Source: a bacterium
GTDB taxonomy: Bacteria > Bacillota > Bacilli > Lactobacillales > Streptococcaceae
Length of the DNA stretch: 64,000 bases
NCBI GenBank assembly: GCA_905221105.1
Contig: CAJNBW010000001.1
Location: forward strand, 482,384 to 546,383
Direction of reading: 5' to 3'
The notes beneath the pieces were generated by a model. That model did no database searches, was not told where the DNA came from, and saw only the letters and a list, made by a program, of their open reading frames with translations. Positions 1 to 9,033 of this stretch are shown here, piece by piece. Each line of letters opens with the position of its first letter. Position 1 is the stretch's first letter. Made by a program: the position numbers and the translations under genes.

Positions 1-1334
1 GCAGAGTCTAGCACATTACCTTGTCCCAAAATGTAATCAGTTTGATCTTCAAATTTCGTAATAGTGTACTCATATTCATTGCCACTACTATCTTTAATTG
101 AGAAATCTAATTGAGGCACATAAAAATCTGTCTCAACAATTCCACTTTTAGAACGACCAGACAGATTAAATGCTGTTGCAGTTATGTCGCTATCACAATT
201 AATACGCATAACTATTTCTCGCATTTTTAACTCTGCTAAATTTTCTGCTAGGTCTCGTGCTTGTTTATAACGTAGATAAACATCTTCATTTGTAGTATCT
301 GATACACACGAACCTATCGAATCATGAGCTGCGTTCTCAAACATCAGTTTCCAGATTTCTTTAACTACCTCTACCGGATAATCAAATCCCATTGTATTTG
401 ATAGTGTGAGTAACGGTTCCAATATATTTACCAAATAATTTTGTACTTCTGTATTCAATTTCTTCAAATCTGAACGGGACGATGAGATAGACTTATGGAT
501 CCTCATTAATTTTCCATTCAATAATTCTCCAGCAATTTCCTCTAGAATCGGCTGTTTTTCTTTAATAGATTTAATATATTTTTCATAATTAGAAATTTTA
601 AAATTGAACTCATTTTTATATAGTTCACTCATTTGATTCAATAGTTCAACTAAGTTTTCTCTAGCAGGAGCCTGATCAAACCCATTCGGAAAAACAACTT
701 GATCCGTGCTACTTCTCTCCCAATTTTTTTTAAACGGGTCCTTATGTAGATATTCTTTTAATTCCTCTATGTCCTCTGGAATATCTCCACCAATATAATA
801 GCCTGATTGTATTTGATAAGCATTAACTATACTTCCATCTTCACCTTTCCATTTGAACTCTGATTGTTTTACATCATCATCACTTACACCACGCCAAAAT
901 AATGTATCATCTATTCCAAATTCTTTATATATCTGTGGCATTGCTGCTGATTGACCAAACGAATCTGGAACATATCCAACATTCATATATGGTCCAAATT
1001 TTTTACAAATGTTCATACCATACAACAAATTACGTACAATACTTTCACCAGAAATAACCATTTGATCCGTTTGTGTATACCATGGTCCAATTATAAGTTT
1101 TCCTTCATGAACTAAATCTGATATTAAATCTTTATCTTCTGGACACCAAGACAAATAATCATCCAATAAGGATGCTTGACCATCCAATGTATAGCTATCA
1201 TATCCATTATTCTCTTTTAAAAGTCTAAGAACATTTTTAAAATTATTCATCAAATAGATTTTTGAACGACTGGTCGTAAAATACCATTCTCTATCCCAAT
1301 GAGAGTGTGGAACAACGTGAACTGTTTTTTTCAT
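1..1334 (-). CDS. Alpha-mannosidase, glycoside hydrolase family 38 (C-terminus outside window)
   Basis: Probable retaining exo-alpha-mannosidase acting in the cytoplasm on a mannoside, or its phosphate, imported by the PTS encoded just upstream. The first 444 codons lie in the window and the frame is open to base 1. GH38 hallmarks are visible: HSHWDREW at residues 10-17, with His12 and Asp14 as likely zinc ligands; PDSFG at 123-127, whose Asp124 fits the catalytic nucleophile; and an AAHDSIGSC segment near residue 335 carrying the further zinc-ligand histidine. The ATG at 1334 has a GAAGG ribosome site. It follows the EIIC gene by 56 bases and is probably its last operon member. The E. coli parallel is mngB, which splits mannosylglycerate 6-phosphate next to the mngA PTS. 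The family call is firm; the substrate is inferred. Confidence 0.88.
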   Translation of the reverse strand, partial: MKKTVHVVPHSHWDREWYFTTSRSKIYLMNNFKNVLRLLKENNGYDSYTLDGQASLLDDYLSWCPEDKDLISDLVHEGKLIIGPWYTQTDQMVISGESIVRNLLYGMNICKKFGPYMNVGYVPDSFGQSAAMPQIYKEFGIDDTLFWRGVSDDDVKQSEFKWKGEDGSIVNAYQIQSGYYIGGDIPEDIEELKEYLHKDPFKKNWERSSTDQVVFPNGFDQAPARENLVELLNQMSELYKNEFNFKISNYEKYIKSIKEKQPILEEIAGELLNGKLMRIHKSISSSRSDLKKLNTEVQNYLVNILEPLLTLSNTMGFDYPVEVVKEIWKLMFENAAHDSIGSCVSDTTNEDVYLRYKQARDLAENLAELKMREIVMRINCDSDITATAFNLSGRSKSGIVETDFYVPQLDFSIKDSSGNEYEYTITKFEDQTDYILGQGNVLDS

Positions 1335-1390
1335 ATTATACCTTCTTTACAAAAGGCACATATCTAGTGATACATGCCAATAATAGTTTC

Positions 1391-2485
1391 CTATTCAAAA
1401 CTAATTTCAATATCATCAACACTAATTTCTTCAGTGGAAGAAGTATCATTGAAGTTTACGAGCATTGGCGCAATTCCACCAATGAAAGCTGCACCAGCAA
1501 ATAAACCAACTAAGTATGCCCAACCATTGCCGACTGTGAAGAAACCATATACTCCACCAACTGGAGGCATCTTAGCGTACATTCCTAGTGCAATTCCAAT
1601 TGCTGAAGCTAGTGCACCACCAATCATGTTGATTGGAACAAGTTTTAGTGGATTAACCATTGTAAATGGAATCGCACCTTCAGTAATTCCAATGAAGCCC
1701 ATAATGTAATTATTTCGACTGGCATCAAGCAATTCTTCGCTCATTTTATCTTTGTGGAATAGGGAAGCTAAAGCATAACCCATAGGTACTGCACAAATAG
1801 CAACGTTAACAATAATCGCTGGTAAATAAATTCCTTCAGCTAATAATACATTACCAGCCATCCATGATGCTTTATTGATAGGTCCTCCTAAATCAGAACC
1901 AATCATAGCTCCCATGATTAAAGCTAGTACGACTTTATTTACATCATTAGCAATCATGTCTTTTATCCAACTTACTAAACCAGTATTAATTGCACCTAAA
2001 GGTCCTGCAAGGAGTACCCCCATAACAAGCGCTACAGACATAGTAGCAAATAATGGAAATACAATCAAAGGTAAAATTCCGTTATATTTTTCTGGAACTT
2101 TTACATGTTTTTTACACCAAACAACAACATAACCTGCGATAAATCCAGCAATCATAGCACCTAAAAATCCCGCATTAGTTTTAGAAGCAACTGCACCTCC
2201 GATAAGTCCTGCACCTAGAGCTGCTTTATCAGCGATTGAGTAAGCAATAAAACCGGCAAGAATAGTATTAATCAACCCGATACCAGTCCAACCAACTTGT
2301 TCAATTTGATATAAGTAATGTTCAAATCCTGCAGTTTCCGCAAATGAATCCAAACTTGTGATTCCCATAGCTAGTGCAATCATTTTAGGAATTGCTACTA
2401 CTAAAGAAGCTCCAATAATCATAGGTAGAGCATAGCTAATCCCAGTCATTAAGTGACCCTTGGCTGTATTTAAAAATTTATTCAT
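1391..2485 (-). CDS. PTS permease, fructose/mannosylglycerate family EIIC
   Basis: Integral membrane channel subunit of a phosphotransferase system. The 364-residue protein is hydrophobic throughout, with about nine or ten membrane segments, and contains the ITEGAIPF segment near residue 270 that is typical of fructose-family EIIC proteins. The normal fructose permease is a fused IIABC or IIBC polypeptide; here C is a separate chain. Its ATG overlaps the stop of the EIIB gene by four bases, so the two are probably translationally coupled. The downstream GH38 mannosidase suggests that the sugar is a mannoside such as 2-O-alpha-mannosyl-D-glycerate; that specificity is inferred from context only. 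Confidence 0.88.
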   Translation of the reverse strand: MNKFLNTAKGHLMTGISYALPMIIGASLVVAIPKMIALAMGITSLDSFAETAGFEHYLYQIEQVGWTGIGLINTILAGFIAYSIADKAALGAGLIGGAVASKTNAGFLGAMIAGFIAGYVVVWCKKHVKVPEKYNGILPLIVFPLFATMSVALVMGVLLAGPLGAINTGLVSWIKDMIANDVNKVVLALIMGAMIGSDLGGPINKASWMAGNVLLAEGIYLPAIIVNVAICAVPMGYALASLFHKDKMSEELLDASRNNYIMGFIGITEGAIPFTMVNPLKLVPINMIGGALASAIGIALGMYAKMPPVGGVYGFFTVGNGWAYLVGLFAGAAFIGGIAPMLVNFNDTSSTEEISVDDIEISFE

Positions 2486-2808
2486 TTTGATTCTCCTTTA
2501 TTTAAAATTGCATCCGCACATTTTCTAAGAACAGCTTCTGGAGCTTTAATACATGTCGCTATATTTACACGAATTTGTTTTTTTCCATCAAACCGTTTTT
2601 GATCAACAATCTTTTGATCTGTCGCTAACAATACAAAATCCGCTTCTGAAATTTCTGTCTGTGTTAACTTATTTACTTGACCTAATGATCCTTGTTGCTC
2701 AATACGAACATCATATCCTAGTTTTACTCCAGCTTTCTCAAGTGCTTTAGCTGCCATTGGTGTATGGGCTAATCCTGCTGGACAAGACGTTACTCCAACA
2801 ATTTTCAT
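2482..2808 (-). CDS. PTS EIIB, fructose family
   Basis: Small cytoplasmic phosphocarrier of 108 residues that passes phosphate from EIIA to the sugar at EIIC. The signature TSCPAGLAHT at residues 7-16 places the phosphorylated cysteine at Cys9, and the length fits a free-standing fructose-type EIIB domain. It is sandwiched between EIIA, one base upstream, and EIIC, overlapping by four bases, which makes a tight operon. Family membership is clear; the sugar is unknown. Confidence 0.9.
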   Translation of the reverse strand: MKIVGVTSCPAGLAHTPMAAKALEKAGVKLGYDVRIEQQGSLGQVNKLTQTEISEADFVLLATDQKIVDQKRFDGKKQIRVNIATCIKAPEAVLRKCADAILNKGESK

Positions 2809-2809
2809 A

Positions 2810-3265
2810 TCAAATCGCTCCTTCCATCGCTTTTGAAATAATATTTTTTAGTTCATCCACATTGGATGATTTTTTTACCAAATTAATAAAATCATCTTCC
2901 AATAACGAAGTTGCTATCCTGCTAATCATTTCCAAATGTAAAGTCCCTTCAAACCTACTCGGTACTAATAACGCAAATACATTAGAAACCGGTTGATAAT
3001 CAAAAGTTTCCCATTCGATTGGAGATTTTAATTTTAGAAAAAGTACTGTTGGTTGTGAAATTGTCTCTGATTTAGCATGTGGTATTGCAAATGATTCTTG
3101 TAATCCAGTTGATACCTCCAATTCCCTATCTAAGAACGCTTGTACTAATTTCTCTTTATTTTCAATAATTTGTTTTTTAAATGCATATTTTGCTATGTAT
3201 TCAAATAATTCATTTTTATTTTTTACATCTACATTTAGAAGGATATTGTCCTTTTTGAACTCCAT
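2810..3265 (-). CDS. PTS EIIA, fructose/mannitol family
   Basis: Phosphocarrier that accepts phosphate from HPr. I chose the ATG at 3265 (151 residues), which has a GGAGG site 5 bases upstream, over an in-frame start 39 bases further up that would lie in the leader. The phosphorylated histidine is His63 in the AIPHAKS motif, as in all PTS_EIIA type-2 domains. It is the first gene of the minus-strand PTS operon and is read divergently from the PRD regulator, whose C-terminal EIIA-like domain resembles it. Confidence 0.9.
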   Translation of the reverse strand: MEFKKDNILLNVDVKNKNELFEYIAKYAFKKQIIENKEKLVQAFLDRELEVSTGLQESFAIPHAKSETISQPTVLFLKLKSPIEWETFDYQPVSNVFALLVPSRFEGTLHLEMISRIATSLLEDDFINLVKKSSNVDELKNIISKAMEGAI

Positions 3266-3294
3266 TATTGGACCTCCTTGATTTCTATAAATCA

Positions 3295-3323
3295 ATATTA
3301 CCACTGTTTTTTAACGTTGTCAC
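3295..3323 (-). promoter_or_regulatory. PTS operon promoter with cre-like box
   Basis: Read on the minus strand: GTGACA as -35, a 17-base spacer and TAATAT as -10 preceded by TGG (extended -10). TGACAACGTTAAAA at 3309-3322 overlaps the -35 and matches the CcpA cre consensus TGWAANCGNTNWCA at 12 of 14 positions. This suggests glucose repression of the operon; binding is inferred. Confidence 0.55.
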
Positions 3324-3467
3324 TAACTCATTTTTCCAGTTTATTAATGAAAAATGTGCATCAAATATTTTAAAAATTTCAATTATATTTTGGAAAAAAC
3401 TAAAAATACTAAAATATTTAATTGTGATACAATATTATATAGTAGAAGCAATAATAGGAGGGATAGG

Positions 3468-5405
3468 ATGACAATTTTAGATTATCAGAGATTGGATAAT
3501 ATTTTAAATCTCTTAATTGAAAGAGATGACGCAATTTCAATCAATGAAATTAGTTCTTTCTGTCATGTTTCTGACCGCACTATTAGATCTGATATCAATA
3601 CAATAAATGATTACATAACAGAAAATGGTGCCAAGATTATACTACTTAGGAAAAAGGGATACACCTTGGATTACCATGATAGAGAACTCTTTGAAAAATT
3701 TTGGTCTGATAAGGACTCTGGAACATTTCTGTTCACTTCATCAGAATCTAGACTAGCATATTTAGTCAGATTATTTTTAACAACTGATCATTACATTAGT
3801 CAAGATTATCTTCAATCAATCTTATTTATTAGTGTTAACACTCTATATAATGACTTTAGGGCATTAAGAACAAAATTCTCTCCATTCAATCTAAAGTTAC
3901 AAAATAAAAGTAATCTAGGATACATTGTTGAAGGCAAAGAACAAGATATTCGTAATGCGATTATCAATTTAATTTTTAAGGAAAATTTAGATGATTATCT
4001 CATGCAAAATAAACAACTAGAAAAAGATATGTCCATTAATGTAAATTATGAGTTGTTTTCACAGCTATTTAATAAACATATTACAAACTATATAGAATTT
4101 GATTCAGATTATTTTAGAAGAAATATATTCTCTACTCTATTATTGACCATTAGCCGTATAAAATATAAAAAAACTATTACTGACTTTGATCAAGTATTTC
4201 AGTTGAATCCTGGCTCGCTCAATATCATTAATAATTTTATAAATGATATTAAATCATCGTTTGAAATTGAAATTTCAGAAAACGAACTTAGATATATTTA
4301 TTTATGTATTGCAGAAAATCAACCTAGTGTCATTGATGACCATTCATTAAATGAAAATGATAATATTGCTCAAAGCATTGTGAACTCTATCAAACATACC
4401 CTATCAAATTCAACAGACTCAGATTGGCTATATGATAAAATTCTTGAAAAAAATCTTTTAGAACATATTAAATTATTTTTAAAAATACAAACTATAGACG
4501 CCAATCGAAATAATCCCATTATAGAAACAATTAAAAAAAATTTTCCATATGCTTTTGACCTAGCAATACAATGTAGTCAAAATATAGTAACTGAATTCGA
4601 TATTCATTTTTCTGAGGATGAAATTTCTTATATAGCACTTCATTTAGCTAATTCTATAGAACGTAATACTGATACTAGTACAAAACAATACACTTTAGCA
4701 ATAATCTGTGGTAGTGGAAAAACTTTCAGTTCTATTATCGAAACAAAAATAAAAAGAAGATTTCCAAATAGATTTTCTTCTATAACAAAATTATCGCTAT
4801 CTAGTTTAGAAAAGCAAACTAATATAAAGTATTTTGACTTAAAAATAACTACAGTTCCAATTAAAGATTCCAAAAAATCAGATTATATCTTTATAAATAT
4901 TGATAATCTTGATTCATCTATGCAATTAATCGATTTAGCCTTACATAATTTAGATAACTCATTGGTGGATAGCAATCTAATTTCAGAGGAATATTTCTTA
5001 ACGATTAATACTAAATTATCAAAAATTGAATTACTAAATATTGTACATAATAAACTTCTATCCAATGGAAAAGTTAGAAATAATTTTTTAGATGATATTT
5101 TAGCTAGAGAAAATATTTCCTCAACTCTAATTTCTGACACAATTGCAATTCCTCACCCAATTGGCAATAGTGTTAAACAGAATGTTATTTTCCCAATCAT
5201 TGCTCCTAAAGGAATTGACTGGGATGGAAAGAAAGCTAAATTTATTTTTGTGTTCGCTATCAAAAATAATGATAACAAGCAAATGGAATATATTTATGAT
5301 CAGTTATTAGATTTTATCAGCTCTGATCATTCACAAACGAAACTTTTAAGAGAACCAACTTACAATAATTTCAACAGTATATTTAGAACATTTGATAACA
5401 CATAA
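3468..5405 (+). CDS. BglG/MtlR-type PTS-regulated transcriptional activator
   Basis: Probable activator of the divergent PTS operon, itself controlled by PTS phosphorylation. The start at 3468 has an AGGAGGG site and gives 645 residues; an open upstream extension is ignored. Order of domains: N-terminal winged HTH (about residues 5-60, including VSDRTIRSDINTIND), two PRDs (roughly 180-300 and 310-420), an EIIB-like Rossmann segment starting near IICGSGKTFSS, and a C-terminal EIIA type-2 domain with the phosphorylatable histidine in AIPHPIGN. PRD2 keeps histidines in LEHIKLF and ALHLANS. In PRD1 the second conserved histidine position reads YIYLCIAEN, with cysteine, so PRD1 control may be altered. 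The region is visibly AT-rich. Confidence 0.87.
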   Translation: MTILDYQRLDNILNLLIERDDAISINEISSFCHVSDRTIRSDINTINDYITENGAKIILLRKKGYTLDYHDRELFEKFWSDKDSGTFLFTSSESRLAYLVRLFLTTDHYISQDYLQSILFISVNTLYNDFRALRTKFSPFNLKLQNKSNLGYIVEGKEQDIRNAIINLIFKENLDDYLMQNKQLEKDMSINVNYELFSQLFNKHITNYIEFDSDYFRRNIFSTLLLTISRIKYKKTITDFDQVFQLNPGSLNIINNFINDIKSSFEIEISENELRYIYLCIAENQPSVIDDHSLNENDNIAQSIVNSIKHTLSNSTDSDWLYDKILEKNLLEHIKLFLKIQTIDANRNNPIIETIKKNFPYAFDLAIQCSQNIVTEFDIHFSEDEISYIALHLANSIERNTDTSTKQYTLAIICGSGKTFSSIIETKIKRRFPNRFSSITKLSLSSLEKQTNIKYFDLKITTVPIKDSKKSDYIFINIDNLDSSMQLIDLALHNLDNSLVDSNLISEEYFLTINTKLSKIELLNIVHNKLLSNGKVRNNFLDDILARENISSTLISDTIAIPHPIGNSVKQNVIFPIIAPKGIDWDGKKAKFIFVFAIKNNDNKQMEYIYDQLLDFISSDHSQTKLLREPTYNNFNSIFRTFDNT

Positions 5406-5427
5406 CTTTTATCAAGCTAAAAACGAC

Positions 5428-5468
5428 AAAAAGCATTTCGTAAATATCTCTATTCGAAATGCTTTTTT
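5428..5468 (+). terminator. Terminator of the PRD regulator gene
   Basis: A 12-bp perfect stem, AAAAGCATTTCG paired with CGAAATGCTTTT, with a 14-base loop and flanking A and T runs. It begins 23 bases after the regulator stop. Confidence 0.85.
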
Positions 5469-5791
5469 ATAAAACAAAATCAATATAACAATACACCAAA
5501 AAGTAAAGAACTTTTCAATACATATACTACCTAATTATTAGATTTCTATACCAGCGATATACTATCAATTTATTCTATTTATAATTCATTGAAAAATTAA
5601 GTAATGGTGGAAATTATCTATTTTTACATCAAAAAAGACATTCAAGAGAAAAATCTTGAATGTAGGTAAACGTTGATATAATCGTATTGATTAACGTTTT
5701 GAGGCAACTGGCCTTGTCAGGTTGCAGCCACATTTGTAAGCGACTAAAGTCGCAACAACTGTGTCAATTGCACCAATTTAGTAAGAAAGTA
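5469..5791. other. Gene-free spacer with several hairpins
   Basis: About 320 bases with no credible gene. It holds a 10-bp stem (5638-5663) followed on the minus strand by a T run, so it looks like a minus-strand terminator; AAACGTT...AACGTTT around a TATAAT hexamer (5676-5681); a CAAC...GTTG hairpin (5706-5724); and a perfect GCGAC-TAAA-GTCGC hairpin (5740-5753). ATTAACGTTT occurs at 5690-5699 and again at the 3' end of rpsI (5844-5853). It may be a small RNA locus or a decayed integration site; neither is proven. Confidence 0.4.
5638..5663 (-). terminator. Candidate minus-strand terminator in the rpsI downstream spacer
   Basis: Perfect 10-bp stem ACATTCAAGA/TCTTGAATGT with a 6-base loop. 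On the minus strand it is followed by CTTTTTT. It lies about 130 bases beyond the normal rpsI terminator, so it would end readthrough or a separate short transcript. Confidence 0.6.
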
Positions 5792-5820
5792 TAAAAAAGA
5801 ACACCCCGAAAGGTGCTCTG
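5792..5820 (-). terminator. rpsI terminator
   Basis: Minus strand GAGCACC, a TTTCG-containing loop and GGGTGTTC followed by six Ts, 25 bases after the rpsI stop. Confidence 0.8.
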
Positions 5821-5844
5821 TACAAGTATAGTAATTCTTTCGAA

Positions 5845-6237
5845 TTAACGTTTACTAAATTGTGATGCTTTACGAGCTTTCTTAAGACCTGGTTTCTTAC
5901 GTTCAACTTTACGTGAGTCACGTGTAAGAAGTCCTGCGCGTTTCAATGAATCGCGGAAGTCTGGGTCTACTTGAAGAAGGGCACGAGCGATACCGTGACG
6001 GATAGCTCCTGATTGACCAGCGTATCCACCACCTACAACGTTAACGAAAACGTCGTATGAACCTGCAGTTGAAGTAACTGCGAATGGTTGGTTGATTACA
6101 AGACGAAGGTCAGCGTGTGGGATGTACTCTTCAACATCTTTTTTGTTAACAGTGATTTTACCAGTTCCTGGAACAAGGCGAACGCGTGCAACAGCGTTTT
6201 TACGACGTCCAGTACCTGCATATTGTGCTTGTGACAT
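5845..6237 (-). CDS. rpsI: 30S ribosomal protein S9 (uS9)
   Basis: Small-subunit ribosomal protein whose C-terminal tail reaches the decoding P site. The 130-residue length is standard, and the protein ends in the conserved basic tail with [14 protein letters not shown]; the final KR contacts P-site tRNA in known ribosomes. [16 protein letters not shown] near the start is family-typical. It lies 18 bases after rplM in the usual rplM-rpsI operon. The 3' end of this gene is a known integration target for some streptococcal integrative elements (from memory), which makes the repeat of its last bases downstream interesting. Confidence 0.98.
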   Translation of the reverse strand: MSQAQYAGTGRRKNAVARVRLVPGTGKITVNKKDVEEYIPHADLRLVINQPFAVTSTAGSYDVFVNVVGGGYAGQSGAIRHGIARALLQVDPDFRDSLKRAGLLTRDSRKVERKKPGLKKARKASQFSKR

Positions 6238-6255
6238 ACTTTATTGTTCCTTTCC

Positions 6256-6702
6256 TTAGATAAGTCCTGAAATGTCAAGAACTTCTGGTTGTTGTGCAGC
6301 GTGAGTGTGCTCAGCTCCAACAAATACTTTCAACTTCATACCTTGAGCGCGTCCAAGAGTATTGTGTGGAAGCATACCTTTAACTGATTTCTCGATCAAA
6401 CGTACTGCATTTTTAGAACGAAGTTCACCTGCAGAGATTTGTTTCAATCCACCTGGGTGGTTTGAGTGAGTGTAGTAGATTTTATCAGTTGCTTTTTTAC
6501 CAGTCAATTTAACTTTTTCAGCATTGATAACAATCACAAAGTCACCTGTATCAGTGTGTGGTGTAAATGTTGGTTTGTTTTTTCCGCGAAGTACGCTAGC
6601 AACTACTGCAGAAAGACGTCCAAGTGGCACATCAGTTGCGTCAACTACGTACCATTTACGTTCAACTTGGCCTGGTTTAGCCATAAATGTTGTTTTGTTC
6701 AT
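6256..6702 (-). CDS. rplM: 50S ribosomal protein L13 (uL13)
   Basis: Early-assembly large-subunit protein, 148 residues, the family length. Recognisable segments are the N-terminal [16 protein letters not shown] (Lys16 onward), [20 protein letters not shown] and the C-terminal [15 protein letters not shown]. It is the first gene of the rplM-rpsI unit and is preceded by a structured leader and a near-consensus promoter. Regulation is probably by binding of its own product to the leader, as proposed for the L13 leader family. Confidence 0.98.
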   Translation of the reverse strand: MNKTTFMAKPGQVERKWYVVDATDVPLGRLSAVVASVLRGKNKPTFTPHTDTGDFVIVINAEKVKLTGKKATDKIYYTHSNHPGGLKQISAGELRSKNAVRLIEKSVKGMLPHNTLGRAQGMKLKVFVGAEHTHAAQQPEVLDISGLI

Positions 6703-6812
6703 GATTTCTCCTATATATAGTTCGATTTTTGTTTACGGTGATGGGTGTTCCTTCCCATCGAAAAGTATTTGGAAGGTTCCGGGGCCTTTCAAATGGGGTA
6801 AACAATACCGCC
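6703..6812 (-). promoter_or_regulatory. L13-type ribosomal protein leader
   Basis: About 110 transcribed bases precede rplM. On the minus strand GGCGGTATTGTTTACC opens the leader, followed by a GAAAGGCCCCGGAACC segment and a hairpin-forming region with CGATGGGAAGGAACACCCATC. Position, gene and phylum fit the Rfam L13 leader (RF00555). I recognised it by context and pairing, not by a covariance search. Confidence 0.6.
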
Positions 6813-6816
6813 TACT

Positions 6817-6846
6817 ATAATACCAAATTTCACCCCTAAAAGTCAA
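6817..6846 (-). promoter_or_regulatory. rplM promoter
   Basis: Minus strand TTGACT, an 18-base spacer ending in TGG, then TATTAT. Transcription would begin just before the L13-type leader. Confidence 0.75.
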
Positions 6847-6890
6847 TAGATATGAAAAATATTTTTCTGAATTCCACTCTTTTTATCTCT

Positions 6891-6913
6891 AAAAACCTCG
6901 CTTTCGCGAGGCT
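6891..6913 (-). terminator. Terminator of the ABC exporter operon
   Basis: Minus strand GCCTCGC-GAAA-GCGAGG followed by TTTTTAGAG. It starts just after the permease stop and separates this operon from the rplM promoter. Confidence 0.85.
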
Positions 6914-6916
6914 CTT

Positions 6917-8116
6917 CTATTTATAAGCTAAGGCACGTTTAAAGGTTTTCCAGATTCCTAAATCATCCGTTTGCAGAACGAGACTAGCATACATGCGTCC
7001 GATAAATCCTGTTGCTACCACCGCAAAAATCACTGTAATAGCAAGTGAAATCCATGCTTCTACTCCCCCTGCATAGCCATTAATGGTTCTAAATGGCATA
7101 AAGAAGGTCGAAATAAAGGGAATATAAGAACCAATCTTCAAGATGAGATTGTCACCAGCTGCACCTAGAGCTGTCACTCCAAAAAAACCACCCATAATCA
7201 AAATCATCAAAGGCGACAAGGCTTTTCCTGAATCCTCAGGACGAGAAACCATAGAACCTAGAAAGGCTGCCAAGACGACATACATAAAGAGACTGACCAA
7301 AATAAAGAGCAATGTATTCAATGAGAATGCATCTCCCAAGTGATTCAAAATACCAGACTGAGCCAAGAAAGGCAAATCTTTAAAGAGCAGAATAGCTGCC
7401 AGACCACCTACAACATAAATCCCGATATGCGTTAAAATCACCAGAAACAGAGCCATCATCCGTGCATAGAAATAGTGACTAGCCCTTATGCTAGAAAAGA
7501 CGACTTCCATAATTTTGGTGCCTTTTTCACTGGCAACTTCCTGAGCCGTTACACCCGCATAGGTAATCAGGATCATATAAAGAAAGAATCCTAAGGCTCC
7601 TGCTGCCATTGTTTGAATAAACTTTTTATTTTCCTTGGCTTCATCAATCTTTTCTGTGAATTGAATTGTCTGCGCTAAGCGTTTTTCCTGCTCTTGAGAC
7701 AAGGAGGCAGTTGAACGATTAAGCTGATTTTGCAGTTCATTGAGTGTACCTGTAACTGCAAATTTAATTCCATTTTCAAGCGACGTTTCGCCATGATAAA
7801 CGGCCTTCAAGACACTATCCTCTTGGTCAATAGTCAGATAGCCTTTTAATTTTTCATCTTTAATCGCTTCTTTGGCACTTGCTTCGTCTTTATAGTCAAA
7901 GTTAACACCATTTACATTCTTCAATCCTTCTGCTACAGATGGCACTGTTGTCACTACTGCCACTTTATCATTTTTAGCCATTGAAGAGCCTTGGAGATAG
8001 GCAATTCCTCCAGAGATTCCTAAAAAGAGGAACGGTGAAATCACCATAAAGAAGAAACTCCACGATTTGACATGTCGAAGATAGGTTTCCTTGATTACGA
8101 CCCACATATTTCTCAT
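6917..8116 (-). CDS. ABC-2 type exporter permease (NatB-like)
   Basis: Membrane subunit of an ABC exporter, 399 residues. One membrane segment lies near residues 20-40, followed by an extracytoplasmic region of about 135 residues rich in charged and Gln residues, then five or six closely spaced membrane segments from about residue 170 to the end. The pattern is that of the ABC2_membrane_3 family, which includes the Bacillus NatB sodium exporter and YhaP. It overlaps the upstream ATPase gene by four bases. Substrate unknown; sodium or a peptide are both possible. Confidence 0.85.
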   Translation of the reverse strand: MRNMWVVIKETYLRHVKSWSFFFMVISPFLFLGISGGIAYLQGSSMAKNDKVAVVTTVPSVAEGLKNVNGVNFDYKDEASAKEAIKDEKLKGYLTIDQEDSVLKAVYHGETSLENGIKFAVTGTLNELQNQLNRSTASLSQEQEKRLAQTIQFTEKIDEAKENKKFIQTMAAGALGFFLYMILITYAGVTAQEVASEKGTKIMEVVFSSIRASHYFYARMMALFLVILTHIGIYVVGGLAAILLFKDLPFLAQSGILNHLGDAFSLNTLLFILVSLFMYVVLAAFLGSMVSRPEDSGKALSPLMILIMGGFFGVTALGAAGDNLILKIGSYIPFISTFFMPFRTINGYAGGVEAWISLAITVIFAVVATGFIGRMYASLVLQTDDLGIWKTFKRALAYK

Positions 8117-9006
8117 ACTTCCACCCCTGATTCTAGTTTAAAGATTTCATCGATTGTTGGCGCTTGTTGGTCAAAGGTTGCGATATATTGCCCCTGAGTC
8201 AAGATTGGGAAGAGTTCCCTTCCAGCGCTCTCATCCTCCAAGATCAATTTCCAACTGCCTTGTTTGGTCAAGCTCACCTGTTTGACATGAGGAAGATTTT
8301 CCAATTCTTCCTTGCTTCGTTCACTTGAAACAAAGAGACGTGTTTTCCCGTATTGATTGCGGACATCCTGAACCGGCCCATGCAAGACCACACGGCCATC
8401 TCGAATCATCAGAATATCGTCACAAAGTTCCTCAACATTGGTCATGACATGGTCAGAAAAGATAATGGTTGCTCCACGCTCTTTTTCCTGAAAAATGACT
8501 TGTTTGAGCAACTCTGTATTGACTGGGTCCAATCCACTGAAAGGCTCATCCAAGATAATCAAATCTGGCTCATGAATCAGAGTAATAATGAGCTGAATCT
8601 TCTGCTGATTGCCTTTTGACAGGCTCTTTATTTTATCTGTCAGCTTTCCTTTCACTTCCAACCTCTTCATCCATTGAGGGAGTTTTTCCTTGACTTCCTT
8701 GGCATCCATACCTTTTAGAGTCGCCAAGTAGCGAACTTGCTCAAGAACTGTCAACTTAGGCATGAGACTGCGTTCTTCAGGTAGATAACCAATCCGAGCA
8801 TAGGTCTCCTGACGAATATCCTGCCCATCCAGATTAATCTCTCCTTGGTATTCTAAAAACTTCAAAATACTGTGGAAAATTGTTGTTTTCCCAGCACCAT
8901 TTTTCCCGACTAGTCCCAAAATACGACCTGGTCGCGCTTGAAAGTCAATACCAAACAAAACTTGCTTGGGGCCAAAACTTTTCTCTAGACTTCTTACTTC
9001 TAGCAT
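8113..9006 (-). CDS. ABC exporter ATP-binding protein (NatA-like)
   Basis: Nucleotide-binding subunit, 297 residues, partner of the permease whose start overlaps its stop. Walker A is GKNGAGKT (residues 34-41), the signature is LSKGNQQK near residue 129 (a degenerate LSGGQ typical of the NatA/YhaQ subgroup), and Walker B is LIILDEPFSGLDP. The C-terminal 80 residues form the extra domain found in this subgroup. A GGAGG site precedes the start. Confidence 0.9.
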   Translation of the reverse strand: MLEVRSLEKSFGPKQVLFGIDFQARPGRILGLVGKNGAGKTTIFHSILKFLEYQGEINLDGQDIRQETYARIGYLPEERSLMPKLTVLEQVRYLATLKGMDAKEVKEKLPQWMKRLEVKGKLTDKIKSLSKGNQQKIQLIITLIHEPDLIILDEPFSGLDPVNTELLKQVIFQEKERGATIIFSDHVMTNVEELCDDILMIRDGRVVLHGPVQDVRNQYGKTRLFVSSERSKEELENLPHVKQVSLTKQGSWKLILEDESAGRELFPILTQGQYIATFDQQAPTIDEIFKLESGVEV

Positions 9007-9033
9007 CTTTCACCTCCGAAATGTCTTGCACTC

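Noticed and set aside
5690..5790. Possible tRNA remnant ending in CACCA downstream of rpsI
   Set aside because: No T-arm GGTTCGA-type sequence or clover-leaf pairing; only isolated hairpins.
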